In this document: one piece after another, positions 1-9,189 of the stretch
How the letters are laid out: the number at the start of each line of letters is the position of its first letter
Numbering within the stretch: position 1 is the stretch's first letter
From: Marinospirillum sp035271045
GTDB lineage: Bacteria > Pseudomonadota > Gammaproteobacteria > Pseudomonadales > Halomonadaceae
NCBI RefSeq assembly: GCF_035271045.1
Contig: NZ_DATESC010000022.1
Coordinates: forward strand, 1-49,571
Reading direction: 5' to 3'
Length of the DNA stretch: 49,571 bases
Notes under the pieces: generated by a model
Seen by the model: only the letters and a program-made list of their open reading frames with translations
Database searches by the model: none
What the model was told of the DNA's origin: nothing
Program-made: the position numbers and the translations under genes

Positions 1-113
1 CTTAATTCATTAACGTAGTTCCAGACGAAATTAACATGCCTAGCCATGCTGTTAAGCAAAGCTTTATGTTTATCGCGTACTCGGACTTTTAATGTCTTGG
101 TGTGTTTTATCAT
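1..113 (-). CDS. tnpB: IS605/OrfB-family RNA-guided nuclease TnpB, N-terminal part (cut by window edge)
   Basis: Too short for routine ORF calling, but the minus strand from the ATG at 113-111 reads without a stop to the window edge (37 codons). It starts MIKHTKTLKVRVRDKHKAL and continues to VNFVWNYVNEL. The basic start followed by a 'VNFVWNY.NEL' segment is the typical N-terminus of gammaproteobacterial OrfB/TnpB proteins of the IS200/IS605 group. In that family, TnpB is an omega-RNA-guided endonuclease with a RuvC-like domain, but the catalytic part lies outside the window. The gene begins about 110 bases downstream of the recJ stop on the same strand. Whether the element is intact cannot be seen. 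Confidence 0.75.
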   Translation of the reverse strand, partial: MIKHTKTLKVRVRDKHKALLNSMARHVNFVWNYVNEL

Positions 114-221
114 GCTGTATAAACTACCAGTGTTAATCTATACTGCAAAGACTTTAGCGACCTATTAAGGGGCTGCTTACGCAACCCTCGCTATCCATCC
201 TCGCACTCAAAGTACGAGGTC
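114..221 (-). mobile_element. Probable left end of the tnpB-bearing element, with a short hairpin
   Basis: The non-coding stretch between the recJ stop and tnpB contains an inverted repeat, CCTCG/CGAGG with an 11-base loop, at 199-219. IS200/IS605 elements carry subterminal hairpins instead of terminal inverted repeats, so this may be the left-end hairpin. It could equally be a weak recJ terminator, although no T-run follows it. On the minus strand TATAGAT at about 135-141 could be a -10 box for tnpB. The exact element boundary cannot be fixed without another copy. Confidence 0.4.
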
Positions 222-2024
222 TTACGCGATTTTGATAAGTTCTGCATAACTAACCATTAACTGTAAGCTAGTTTTCCCTCTAAACACCTGTGCTTCTAAA
301 CGGTAAACCAAACGGACTTGGTCATCTTCTTGAAAAGGTAGCTGAGCACCCGCTTGAGGTAAAGCGCGAAACCAAATGGCTTTTATACGACTAACCACAT
401 TAGGTAAGGTTAAATCTAACTGTAAATGCACAGGATCAGCACCAACAACTTTTAAACCAGCAACCTGAAACACCCCTTCAAAAACCGGCGCTTCAAATTC
501 ACGACCATAAGGCTCTAGTTTTTTTAACAGGGCAACCGTCTCTAAGCTAATTAAACTAGGCTCTAACTCACCATCGGTTAATAAATAAGGTGCTAACTTG
601 CGTTCACCTAGCTGATAAAGAATAGCTTTTTCAAAAGCTTGCTGAAAATCAATCAAGCGCTCCTTCCACAGGGTTAAACCAGCTGCAGCTTGATGCCCAC
701 CAAATTTAACAAATAAACCTGGGTATAGTTCGTCAATTCTTTGCAAAGCAGCATGAACATTCACCCCTAGCACACTACGCGCTGAAGCAACCAAATGCTT
801 AGCATCAGCAGCAGGCGTTAAAACCACTGTAGGGCGACCATGCTTTTCTACTAGCCGAGAAGCAACAATGCCTTGCACACCGGCATGACCTTTTTCTAAA
901 TAAGCCACCAAACTTTGCATACCAGCGGCTACCTGCTGCTCAGCACCTTGCAGTGCGGCTTGTACCATTTCTGCTTCAACCGTTCGCCGCTGCTGATTGT
1001 CGCTGTCTAATAAGGCTAAATGCTGCTCTGCTGTTGTTAAATCAGTGGCTAATAAATAGCGCAACGCATCGTAAGGGTCTGCCATACGTGAACTGGCGTT
1101 AATTCTTGGCCCTAGCTGAAAACCTAACGTTGATGCAGTAAACGTTTGTTGATGAACACCCATTAACTGGCGAAAAGCCTGCCAGCAAGCATCATTAGAA
1201 GCATTCATAATTTGCAAGCCAGCACGTACCAAAGCACGGTTAATGGCGCTACCACCTAAAGAAACGCAATCAGCCACTGTACCCAAGGCAACAAAAGGCA
1301 ATAAAAAGCTTAATTTGGGTGTTTTTTCAGGAATTAGCCCTTCTGTGACCAAGCTACTACGCAAAGCCGACATCAACAGCCAAGCCACGCCAACACCCGC
1401 CAAAGCTTTATCGGGGTAATGACAATTTTGGCGTGTGGGGTTTATCACCGCATAAGCAGAAGTGGGTAAGCCAGTACTAGGAATCGTATGGTGATCGGTA
1501 ACAATTACATCAATACCAGCGGCTTTTAAACGTGCAATGCGTAACTCGTCAGACGAACCACAGTCCGCAGTAATAATCACATCAGGTAACTTATCCGCAG
1601 CCAGTATACGATCTACTAAAGAATCACTCACACCATAACCATCTTCGATGCGATGCCCAATTAAGCTTTGAATTCGCGCAGCAGGCACGCCTAACAACTC
1701 GGTTAGCGTTCGATAAACAACCACATGAGAAGTAATACCATCAACGTCATAGTCGGTGAGTAAGCCAAAGGTTTCGCCTTGCAGCCAAGCTTGTTTTAGG
1801 CGTTGAAGGGCAAGTGGCAAATCGGCCAAAGAATCCGGCGCAGCCAGTTGATTTAAACTCGACTCTATTAGGGTGCTAATCAAAGGTGAAGATTGATTTA
1901 AGCGTCCAGCAAAAATGGTTGCTAAAAGCGGATGTACACCTTCGGCCAGTGCTTGCTGATAAATGACTTTATCCACTGACCGACGGCGTAACTCAAGTTT
2001 TAAAGCTAGATTAGGCACGGTCAA
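222..2024 (-). CDS. recJ: Single-stranded-DNA-specific 5'-3' exonuclease RecJ
   Basis: RecJ degrades single-stranded DNA 5' to 3' in RecF-pathway recombination, mismatch repair and fork processing. The DHH phosphoesterase core is clear: DYDVDG at residues 91-96, ITADCGSS at 151-158 and the signature DHH at 177-179. The DHHA1 motif GGHQAAAG lies in the C-terminal half. About 600 residues is close to the usual length (E. coli 577). The start is uncertain. The longest frame begins with TTG (2024-2022) and a GTG lies two codons further in (2018-2016). Both overlap the 3' end of the upstream chemoreceptor gene, and neither has a strong ribosome binding site, so coupling to that gene is likely. Confidence 0.96.
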   Translation of the reverse strand: MTVPNLALKLELRRRSVDKVIYQQALAEGVHPLLATIFAGRLNQSSPLISTLIESSLNQLAAPDSLADLPLALQRLKQAWLQGETFGLLTDYDVDGITSHVVVYRTLTELLGVPAARIQSLIGHRIEDGYGVSDSLVDRILAADKLPDVIITADCGSSDELRIARLKAAGIDVIVTDHHTIPSTGLPTSAYAVINPTRQNCHYPDKALAGVGVAWLLMSALRSSLVTEGLIPEKTPKLSFLLPFVALGTVADCVSLGGSAINRALVRAGLQIMNASNDACWQAFRQLMGVHQQTFTASTLGFQLGPRINASSRMADPYDALRYLLATDLTTAEQHLALLDSDNQQRRTVEAEMVQAALQGAEQQVAAGMQSLVAYLEKGHAGVQGIVASRLVEKHGRPTVVLTPAADAKHLVASARSVLGVNVHAALQRIDELYPGLFVKFGGHQAAAGLTLWKERLIDFQQAFEKAILYQLGERKLAPYLLTDGELEPSLISLETVALLKKLEPYGREFEAPVFEGVFQVAGLKVVGADPVHLQLDLTLPNVVSRIKAIWFRALPQAGAQLPFQEDDQVRLVYRLEAQVFRGKTSLQLMVSYAELIKIA

Positions 2025-4281
2025 TTTTCGCTAAAATCTCATTTAAAAGCATGATAATTTGATCTGAATAGTCACCCACTTTAAGGTACATATCTTCAGC
2101 TTCAGCCGTATGACCTTGTTGTTTAGCTTTGATAATACTATGAATTAAATCATGCATTTGTTTATGTGGCGCTACCAAAGCTTTCATCTCTGGAAAATCA
2201 CCAAACTTTTTCATGCCGTCACCATCATACCAAATGCCTAAATCACATTGTGTATGGCTAACCGCTTGATCGAGACTTAGGCTAGATTGACCATCAAGAA
2301 AACTACGCACACGAACTTTCCAAGCACGGTGGGCACTTTTAGCCAAAGCTAATTCAACACGCGGTTCAATATTAACCCTAAAGCCACGTAACTGCTTCAT
2401 CAATGCCGATATCTCACTGCCAATACCACTGGTTGCCGCAATAATGTTAGCCGTTTGCCCGACTGTTTCTACCGCGCCTTCACTAATAATAACTATGTGA
2501 CGGTTAATATCATCGGAAACAGCCGTTTGCTCTTCTGCTGCTGAAGCAATTTGCGCGCTCATATCGCTGATGCGGCGCATGGCTTCAGTAATTTCTTCTA
2601 AAGCAAGACGAGCAGTTTCAGTTTGCTCAACAGTTTTCTCTGCTTCTTTATGGCTTCTTTCAATCACTTCAACCGACTGCTCAACACCTTGTTGCAACTG
2701 CTCAATCATGCCATGAATTTGCCCTGTCGCTTCTTGTGAACGCTGTGCTAATTGACGTACTTCATCAGCAACTACCGCAAAGCCACGGCCATGCTCACCC
2801 GCACGCGCTGCTTCAATGGCTGCGTTAAGTGCCAGCAGGTTTGTTTGTTCAGAAATACTGCTAATCACATCTAAAATACTGCCGATGTTTTCACTGTATT
2901 CATTTAACTTACGAATCACTTGGGCTGCTTGGTCTACTTCAGCCGCTAAACGTGAAATACTTTCACTGGTTAAATGCACCACTTCATTACCATGACTAGA
3001 ACTTTGATCGGCCTGATCGGTTGCTATTGCTGTTTCAGCTGCATGACTAGCAATTTCAACCGCAGTCACTGACATTTCATTCATCGCAGTAGAAACTTCT
3101 TCGGTACTCATTTGCTGACGCTTCATTGAATCAGCCGTTTCACTGGTAATGCGAAAAGTGTATTCAGCTTTTGAACCCAATTCCCCCATGCGATCCAACA
3201 CAGCTAAGACAGTAGATTCAACTTTAGCAACAAAATCATTAAATGATTTAGCTACTTCAGATAATTCGTTATTGCCTTCAATGGGTAAACGCTGACGTAA
3301 GTCTTGATCGCCTTGCGAAATGTTTTGTAAGGCTAAATTTAAACGCTTAATGGGTGAAATAATGCCTTTTGCTAACAACCAAGAAACCAGTAAACCACCG
3401 AACAGAATAAGTATCGCCACTAAAAAAGTAGTAGTAATTGCGTTATTAAATACTGCAACATTTGCAGAGCGATTAGCATAAATAGCCATAACGCCAATAG
3501 TATTACCGCTATAGTCTTTTAAAGGTGCTGCTAACACCGCAATATCATGACCTTTCTGCTTGGCTCTGGTTGTTAAAACCATTCCTTGCCTTACTTTATC
3601 CAAGTCATTTGTTTTAATCAGCTCTTCACCTTGCCAAGTGCTGACTAGTTTTTCAAAGCCATTACCTTTTATTTGATAAATAATTATATCGGCTTCTTGG
3701 CTAGCTTTGAAAGCATCAGCATAGGCTTGGCGCAAAGATAAGCCTAATTCTAAACTACCATAATGCTGACCTTGCCAACTTACAGGTACAACACCACGAA
3801 TACCAAGACCAGCAACGCCACTTTCAATCCCTGAAACGGGTGCTTTACTGCGGTTGGTTTCAACAACAGTATGGCGAAAAGACGAAAGGTCATCCCCAAA
3901 CTTAGCCGGTTGATGCAAACGTAAAAATGAAACCGCTGGCGGCAGGTGGAACTGCATTTGTTCAATGCCTGCCATTTGCTGCAAGCTATTAAAAACAGGT
4001 AGTAGCTGACGACTAAGCGCTGCTCGGTTTTGCTGTGCAAAAACCCTTTGGATATCTGGCTGATTAGCAATCGCAGTTGCTAGATGTAATGCTTGTGATT
4101 GCTGGTTTTCAATATTATCCAAAGCAGCCTGATGCAATCGAGTCAAAGCGTTTTGCTCTGCTTGCAACATTAAACGATCCATATTATGCAGCTGTAAAGG
4201 CAGCAACACACCTATACCAATAGTCAGCACCAGTGCAAAACCTAACTGAATTTTCAAGCCTATACTTAACTTATTCAACAT
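2011..4281 (-). CDS. Methyl-accepting chemotaxis protein with Cache-type sensor and C-terminal CZB zinc domain
   Basis: A 756-residue chemoreceptor that would feed signals to CheA/CheW. A membrane segment at about 12-32 and another at about 278-303 bracket a periplasmic sensor of dCache_3-like character (HLPPAVSFLRLHQP, then GLGIRGVVPVSW). A HAMP domain follows (about 305-355), then a long coiled coil whose hairpin tip carries NLLALNAAIEAARAGE. The last 110 residues form a chemoreceptor zinc-binding (CZB) domain: HRAWK, then CDLGIW, then HKQMH give the expected His/Cys/His/His ligands. In known CZB receptors this domain senses zinc or hypochlorous acid. The ATG has a strong AAGGAG site 8 bases upstream. 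No other chemotaxis gene is visible, so the ligand is unknown. Confidence 0.95.
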   Translation of the reverse strand: MLNKLSIGLKIQLGFALVLTIGIGVLLPLQLHNMDRLMLQAEQNALTRLHQAALDNIENQQSQALHLATAIANQPDIQRVFAQQNRAALSRQLLPVFNSLQQMAGIEQMQFHLPPAVSFLRLHQPAKFGDDLSSFRHTVVETNRSKAPVSGIESGVAGLGIRGVVPVSWQGQHYGSLELGLSLRQAYADAFKASQEADIIIYQIKGNGFEKLVSTWQGEELIKTNDLDKVRQGMVLTTRAKQKGHDIAVLAAPLKDYSGNTIGVMAIYANRSANVAVFNNAITTTFLVAILILFGGLLVSWLLAKGIISPIKRLNLALQNISQGDQDLRQRLPIEGNNELSEVAKSFNDFVAKVESTVLAVLDRMGELGSKAEYTFRITSETADSMKRQQMSTEEVSTAMNEMSVTAVEIASHAAETAIATDQADQSSSHGNEVVHLTSESISRLAAEVDQAAQVIRKLNEYSENIGSILDVISSISEQTNLLALNAAIEAARAGEHGRGFAVVADEVRQLAQRSQEATGQIHGMIEQLQQGVEQSVEVIERSHKEAEKTVEQTETARLALEEITEAMRRISDMSAQIASAAEEQTAVSDDINRHIVIISEGAVETVGQTANIIAATSGIGSEISALMKQLRGFRVNIEPRVELALAKSAHRAWKVRVRSFLDGQSSLSLDQAVSHTQCDLGIWYDGDGMKKFGDFPEMKALVAPHKQMHDLIHSIIKAKQQGHTAEAEDMYLKVGDYSDQIIMLLNEILAKIDRA

Positions 4282-4294
4282 TAAAGAATCTCCT

Positions 4295-4308
4295 TGAGGC
4301 TGACCTCA
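4295..4308 (-). promoter_or_regulatory. Small hairpin touching the chemoreceptor ribosome binding site
   Basis: The minus strand reads TGAGG-TCAG-CCTCA, a perfect 5-bp stem with a 4-base loop. Its last base is the first A of the AAGGAG site (4290-4295) of the chemoreceptor gene. Such a stem could modulate ribosome access, but it is short enough to be chance. Confidence 0.25.
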
Positions 4309-4361
4309 GCTTTTATTATTTAATAGTTAGCGTTTTTTTATAAACCTAACTAATGATTACG

Positions 4362-5756
4362 TTAACTTTTTTGTACGCTTGCTAGGTGTGCTTGTACCAC
4401 TTTTATATCAGCAGGCAAGACTGTGTAGCGCTCTTCACGTTGCAGCAAATCACGCATATGCTCAGGCAAACTAGCACCTGCTGCAAAACCAGCTTTAATA
4501 ATGGCATCTTCAAATTTTGCAGGGTGTGCTGTTGCTAGCGTTACCACTGGAACAGCCGTGTCTTTGGCACATTTTTGTGCTGCTAAATAACCTGTTGCTG
4601 TGTGCGGGTCTAAAAGTTCACCAGTGCGCTTAAAAGCATCAGCGATTACTTTTAAAATGGTTTCATCATCAACCGCCAAACTAGCAAATAAAGCCTGCGC
4701 TTTGGCCCAAGCTTTAGGGTCTAGCTGCGTGGCTTGGTTTTGGAAGTTTTCTAGTAACGCTGCAACGGCTTTGCCATCTTGATCGTAAAGATCAAACAAC
4801 AAGCGTTCAAAGTTAGACGAAACCACAATATCCATTGAAGGTGCTAAAGTAGGTTCTAGCTTTTTCTTACTAAAATCATTGTCATGCAAAGTACGGTGCA
4901 AAATATCGTTGGCATTGGTTGCAACAATCAGCTGCTTAATAGGCAAACCCATTTTTCGCGCAACATAACCAGCAAACACATCACCAAAGTTAGCTGAAGG
5001 CACGCTAAAAGTTACTTCGCGGTGCGGTGCGCCCAAGGCAACAGCAGTGGTAAAGTAATACACGATTTGCGCCATAATTCGCGCCCAGTTAATCGAGTTA
5101 ACGGCAATTAAACGCTGGCCGTTTAAGAAGCTTTGATCACCAAAACTGGCTTTAACCATCGCCTGACAATCATCAAAATCACCTTCAATGGCTAGGTTAT
5201 GTACATTAGGCGCAAGCACACAGGTCATTTGGCGACGCTGCACTTCAGAAACACGGTTATGTGGGTGCAAAATAAAAATATCCACTTGTTCACAAGGCTT
5301 ACAGCCTTCAATAGCTGCTGAACCCGTGTCGCCGGAAGTAGCACCCATAATAACGCCACGCTCACCACGTTTAACCAAAAAGTGGTCAAGTAAACGGCCT
5401 AGCAGTTGCAGTGCAATGTCTTTAAAAGCCAGTGTTGGGCCATGAAACAACTCTAATAAAAAGTGATTGGCATCTAGCTGTTTTAACGGCGCAACCGCAT
5501 CATGCTTAAAACTGGCATAGGTGACTTTAAGCATTTCACGAAACGTACTTTCGTCGATGCAATCACCAATATACGGACGCATTACTCGAAACGCGACTTC
5601 GTGGTAAGGCAAACCCGCTAAATCAGCAATTTCTTGCTTGCTCATTTGTGGGTAAGCTTCAGGTACATAAAGACCACCATCAGGGGCAAGTCCAGTAAGA
5701 ACTACTTCTTCAAAACTAAGTGCAGGCGCTTGCCCACGAGTGCTGATATAACGCAC
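4362..5756 (-). CDS. thrC: Threonine synthase
   Basis: Converts O-phospho-homoserine to threonine with pyridoxal phosphate, the last step of threonine synthesis. The cofactor lysine is K112 in GPTLAFKDIALQ. The phosphate-binding loop is GATSGDTGSAAIEG at about 138-151. At 464 residues it matches the longer, gammaproteobacterial type of the enzyme. It lies 24 bases downstream of hom on the same strand and is almost certainly co-transcribed with it. No thrB kinase is present in this window. Confidence 0.98.
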   Translation of the reverse strand: MRYISTRGQAPALSFEEVVLTGLAPDGGLYVPEAYPQMSKQEIADLAGLPYHEVAFRVMRPYIGDCIDESTFREMLKVTYASFKHDAVAPLKQLDANHFLLELFHGPTLAFKDIALQLLGRLLDHFLVKRGERGVIMGATSGDTGSAAIEGCKPCEQVDIFILHPHNRVSEVQRRQMTCVLAPNVHNLAIEGDFDDCQAMVKASFGDQSFLNGQRLIAVNSINWARIMAQIVYYFTTAVALGAPHREVTFSVPSANFGDVFAGYVARKMGLPIKQLIVATNANDILHRTLHDNDFSKKKLEPTLAPSMDIVVSSNFERLLFDLYDQDGKAVAALLENFQNQATQLDPKAWAKAQALFASLAVDDETILKVIADAFKRTGELLDPHTATGYLAAQKCAKDTAVPVVTLATAHPAKFEDAIIKAGFAAGASLPEHMRDLLQREERYTVLPADIKVVQAHLASVQKS

Positions 5757-5780
5757 GGCATTATCTCGCTATAAAATGAA

Positions 5781-7085
5781 TTATTGATCGTTTAAGTTTT
5801 CAACACGAATACGCATTACACCGCCTGCTATATCGGCTAAAGACTCTAGCTGGCGAATAACCTCATTCATATTGGCTTCTTTAGTTACATGCGTTAATAA
5901 AATAATGGGGACTAGCTCGCCTTCTGTTGAATCTTTTTGCACGATGGCTTCAATGCTGATGCCTTGTTCACTTAAAATAGTGGCAACGCGTGCTAATACA
6001 CCAGGGCGATCAACCGCTAATAAGCGTAAATAATAGGCTGTTTCAATTGCTTCCATCGGCAATACAGGTAAATCATACGACTGGTCAGCAAACGCTAAAT
6101 AAGGCACGCGTGATTCTTGATCCGCACCCATTGCACGCGCCACATCAACCAAGTCAGCGATTACTGAAGAAGCTGTGGGTTCAGCACCGGCACCGGCACC
6201 GTAATAAAGCGTAGGGCCAACAGCATCACCACAGACCATCACCGCATTTTTAACACCATTAACATTAGCCAATAAACGCTGCTTAGGAATAAGGGTTGGA
6301 TGCACACGCAACTCTAAGCCTTCTTCAGTACGGCGAGTAATGCCTAAATGCTTAATAACATAGCCTAGTGCATCGGCTTGCTTAATGTCTTCAATTTCAA
6401 TGCGGCTAATACCTTCAGTATAAACTTTGTCAAAGCTTAGCGGCACACCAAAAGCAATCGCAGAAAGAATAGTTAGCTTGTGTGCAGCATCAATACCTTC
6501 AACATCAAAGGTGGGGTCAGCTTCGGCATAACCTAGCGCCTGTGCTTCAGCTAAAGCATCTTCAAAAGTCTTACCTTCTTGCTGCATACTGCTTAAAATG
6601 TAGTTGCCTGTGCCATTAATAATGCCAGCAACCCACTGAATTTTATTGGCAGTTAAGCCTTCACGGATGGATTTAATAATGGGAATACCACCAGCCACAG
6701 CTGCTTCAAAGGCAACCACAACACCCGCTTCACGCGCAGCTTGAAAAATTTCATTACCATGTACAGCAATTAAAGCCTTGTTAGCAGTAACAACGTGCTT
6801 ACCTGCTTTAATGGCTTTCATAACCAAATCATAAGCAACGTCATAACCACCGATTAGTTCAACAACAACATCAATTTCTGGATTGTTCACAACATCAAAC
6901 ACATCCTGCGAAACATAAACACTAGCGGTATCACAATCAAGATTAGGAGTACGCGTGGCAACCTGCTCAATAACAATCGGTCGACCTGCGCGACGCGCAA
7001 TTTCACTCGCATTACGCAGCAATACGTTAAAGACACCACCACCCACTGTACCTAGTCCACATATAGCCACTTTTACAGGTTTCAA
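5781..7085 (-). CDS. hom: Homoserine dehydrogenase (monofunctional, with ACT domain)
   Basis: Reduces aspartate semialdehyde to homoserine, the branch-point reaction to threonine and methionine. The NAD(P)-binding GLGTVGGG loop is at residues 10-17, and the catalytic domain contains IINGTGNYIL. The C-terminal 85 residues form an ACT domain (LLAVDRPGVLARVATILSE), which in this family mediates threonine feedback inhibition. No aspartokinase is fused to it, unlike E. coli ThrA. The hom-thrC pair and the dsbC gene directly upstream match pseudomonad-like gene order. Confidence 0.98.
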   Translation of the reverse strand: MKPVKVAICGLGTVGGGVFNVLLRNASEIARRAGRPIVIEQVATRTPNLDCDTASVYVSQDVFDVVNNPEIDVVVELIGGYDVAYDLVMKAIKAGKHVVTANKALIAVHGNEIFQAAREAGVVVAFEAAVAGGIPIIKSIREGLTANKIQWVAGIINGTGNYILSSMQQEGKTFEDALAEAQALGYAEADPTFDVEGIDAAHKLTILSAIAFGVPLSFDKVYTEGISRIEIEDIKQADALGYVIKHLGITRRTEEGLELRVHPTLIPKQRLLANVNGVKNAVMVCGDAVGPTLYYGAGAGAEPTASSVIADLVDVARAMGADQESRVPYLAFADQSYDLPVLPMEAIETAYYLRLLAVDRPGVLARVATILSEQGISIEAIVQKDSTEGELVPIILLTHVTKEANMNEVIRQLESLADIAGGVMRIRVENLNDQ

Positions 7086-7139
7086 AATACTCTCCTACAT
7101 TAAAAGATATCTTTATTAGTTAATAAATTCTAACTTAAA

Positions 7140-7856
7140 TTACAAACCTAACTCACTAATTAAACGCTCAGCTGACACAAATCCAGGAATAAGTCGACCA
7201 TCAGGTAAAAATATGGCTGGCGTACCCTGTACGCCCAACTTTTGCCCCAAAGCATATTGCTCAGCAATAGGGTGATCGCACTGTTTATTAGCCAAAGGCT
7301 TACCTTTTTTAGCAGCAGTCATCGCTTGTTGACGATTATCAGCACACCACACATTCACTAAATCATTAAAACCTTTACCTTGTAAACCTTGGCGAGGAAA
7401 AGCCAAATAGCGTACTTCAACGCCTTGTTTGTTTAACTCTGGTACTTGTTCATGTAAACGCGAACAGTAAGGGCAGGTTGAATCTGTGAAAACTTGCACT
7501 ATAGCCTTAGTTTTACCTTTAGCAGCAAAAACAACTTGATCCGCTTCAGGTACAGCTTGAATGGCTTGAATACGCACTGCAGAGCGCGCAATTTCTGTTA
7601 AATCAACAAGACCACTATCAGTAATTTCTAACAAATTACCCGCTAAAATATGATTACTTTGCTTACTAACATAAAGTATATCGCCAGAACTAAGCTGCAC
7701 TTCATAAAAATCATTAATGGGCGCATCTTTTAATGCGACAACTTCTATTCGTGCATCAATTTCTTGTAAGCGTTCTTGAATAACATCTTTGGGTGCTGCA
7801 ACCAAGCTGCTAGTAAAAAACAATAAAGATAAACCTTTTATTATCTGCTTAAACAT
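7140..7856 (-). CDS. dsbC: Periplasmic thiol:disulfide interchange protein DsbC
   Basis: A disulfide isomerase of the periplasm. A signal peptide covers about residues 1-20 (LLFFTSSLVAA). An N-terminal dimerisation domain follows, then a thioredoxin fold with the active-site motif CPYC at 128-131 and the cis-proline loop GTPAIF near 215. A second cysteine pair (about C170 and C194) matches the structural disulfide of DsbC. E. coli DsbC has CGYC, and the Gly-to-Pro change alters the residue that helps set redox potential. Length (238) is normal for DsbC/DsbG. No DsbD partner is in the window. Confidence 0.93.
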   Translation of the reverse strand: MFKQIIKGLSLLFFTSSLVAAPKDVIQERLQEIDARIEVVALKDAPINDFYEVQLSSGDILYVSKQSNHILAGNLLEITDSGLVDLTEIARSAVRIQAIQAVPEADQVVFAAKGKTKAIVQVFTDSTCPYCSRLHEQVPELNKQGVEVRYLAFPRQGLQGKGFNDLVNVWCADNRQQAMTAAKKGKPLANKQCDHPIAEQYALGQKLGVQGTPAIFLPDGRLIPGFVSAERLISELGL

Positions 7857-7934
7857 TTTTATCTCCTAGCGATTACATATCAGTAAGTATGCCTGCCAGT
7901 TAAGTAAATGGCTAACATTGCCAAATTTAAAATG

Positions 7935-7965
7935 CAAAAACGGGCACCCTAAGGTGCCCGTTTTT
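7935..7965. terminator. Bidirectional rho-independent terminator below rplS
   Basis: A perfect 8-bp stem CGGGCACC/GGTGCCCG (7941-7960) with a 4-base loop is flanked by AAAAA on the left and TTTTT on the right, so it works on both strands. It lies 41 bases past the rplS stop and should end the rpsP-rimM-trmD-rplS transcript on the minus strand. Confidence 0.92.
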
Positions 7966-8005
7966 AACTGATTTACTTTTGCTGTATAAAACAAACAAAA
8001 ATAAC

Positions 8006-8362
8006 TTAAACCAGCTTCTCTTTAATACGTGCAGACTTACCTGAACGATCACGTAGGTAGTAAATCTTAGCCTGACGTACAGCACCACGGCGCTTCACTT
8101 GAATAGATTCAACTAAAGGGCTGTAAGTTTGGAAAGTACGCTCAACACCAACACCACTTGAAATTTTACGCACGGTGAAAGCTGAGTTTAAGCCACGGTT
8201 ACGCTTACCTAGCACTACACCTTCGTAGGCTTGTAGACGCTCACGCGTACCTTCCTTTACTTTAACCTGAACGACAACAGTGTCACCCGGTGCAAAGCTA
8301 GGAATTTCTTTGGTCATTTGTTCGGCTTCAATAGCCTGAATAATAAGGTTTCTGCTGCTCAT
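8006..8362 (-). CDS. rplS: 50S ribosomal protein L19
   Basis: A 118-residue large-subunit protein at the interface with the 30S subunit. The family signature is present (FAPGDTVVVQVKVKEG near the start, then RRGAVRQAKIYYLRDRSGKSARI at the end, split here as RRGAVRQAKIYYL and RDRSGKSARI). It is the last gene of the classical rpsP-rimM-trmD-rplS operon, 17 bases after trmD, and is followed by a strong terminator. Confidence 0.99.
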   Translation of the reverse strand: MSSRNLIIQAIEAEQMTKEIPSFAPGDTVVVQVKVKEGTRERLQAYEGVVLGKRNRGLNSAFTVRKISSGVGVERTFQTYSPLVESIQVKRRGAVRQAKIYYLRDRSGKSARIKEKLV

Positions 8363-8379
8363 TGCTGCTCACTCCTGGA

Positions 8380-9189
8380 CTAAGGCCGCTCGACTTGCGC
8401 CCTGGCAAGCGGGGCATCGTATTCGCGGATAAATTCTGTCAATAATACCTGCTGCTCCTGATCTAACTGACGTCCTTTCAGTAAATCGGGGCGCCGCAAC
8501 CAGGTTCGACCTAGCGCCTGTTTAAGACGCCAACGACGGATGGCTTCATGGTTACCACTGAGTAATACCTCAGGAACCTTTTCACCGTTGATCACTTCAG
8601 GCCGTGTGTAATGCGGACAATCCAACAAACCATCAACAAAAGAATCCTCTTCTGCTGACGCCTTATGCCCAAGCACACCTGGAACAAGACGCGACACTGC
8701 ATCAATCAGTGTCATAGCTGCTAACTCACCGCCACTGAGAACATAGTCACCAACAGACCACTCCTCATCAATTTCAGAGGCCACAAGGCGCTCATCAATT
8801 CCTTCATAGCGACCAGCAACAAGAATCAAGTTTTTGTTACAAGCGGCTAATTCTTCAACACCGGCTTGATCTAGCTTTCGGCCTTGTGGTGAAAGATAAA
8901 TCACTTTAGCGTTAAAACCTGCCGTTGCACGCGCGGCTTGTATTGCTGCTTGCAATGGCTCTACTTTCATTAGCATACCAGGACCACCGCCGTAAGGACG
9001 ATCATCAACTGTGTGATGCTTATCAGTAGTAAAATCTCGCGGGTTCCAGAATTCAAAATTCAGTATACCCTGCTTAACTGCCCTAGCTATAACGCCTTGC
9101 TGGGTAATAGCATCAAACATCGGTGGAAACAACGAGATAACACCAAACCACTTGCTACCTTGCTGTGCTGCTAACTTAGAAGTCTGCAT
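8380..9189 (-). CDS. trmD: tRNA (guanine-37-N1)-methyltransferase TrmD
   Basis: Methylates G37 next to the anticodon of tRNAs reading CNN codons, preventing +1 frameshifting. It is a SPOUT enzyme. The knot region shows ILVAGRYEGIDERL and WSVGDYVLSGGELAAM, and the N-terminal half has the conserved VDDRPYGGGPGMLMK. The 269-residue length is slightly above E. coli's. The start overlaps the end of rimM by 14 bases, indicating translational coupling within the operon. Confidence 0.98.
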   Translation of the reverse strand: MQTSKLAAQQGSKWFGVISLFPPMFDAITQQGVIARAVKQGILNFEFWNPRDFTTDKHHTVDDRPYGGGPGMLMKVEPLQAAIQAARATAGFNAKVIYLSPQGRKLDQAGVEELAACNKNLILVAGRYEGIDERLVASEIDEEWSVGDYVLSGGELAAMTLIDAVSRLVPGVLGHKASAEEDSFVDGLLDCPHYTRPEVINGEKVPEVLLSGNHEAIRRWRLKQALGRTWLRRPDLLKGRQLDQEQQVLLTEFIREYDAPLARAQVERP

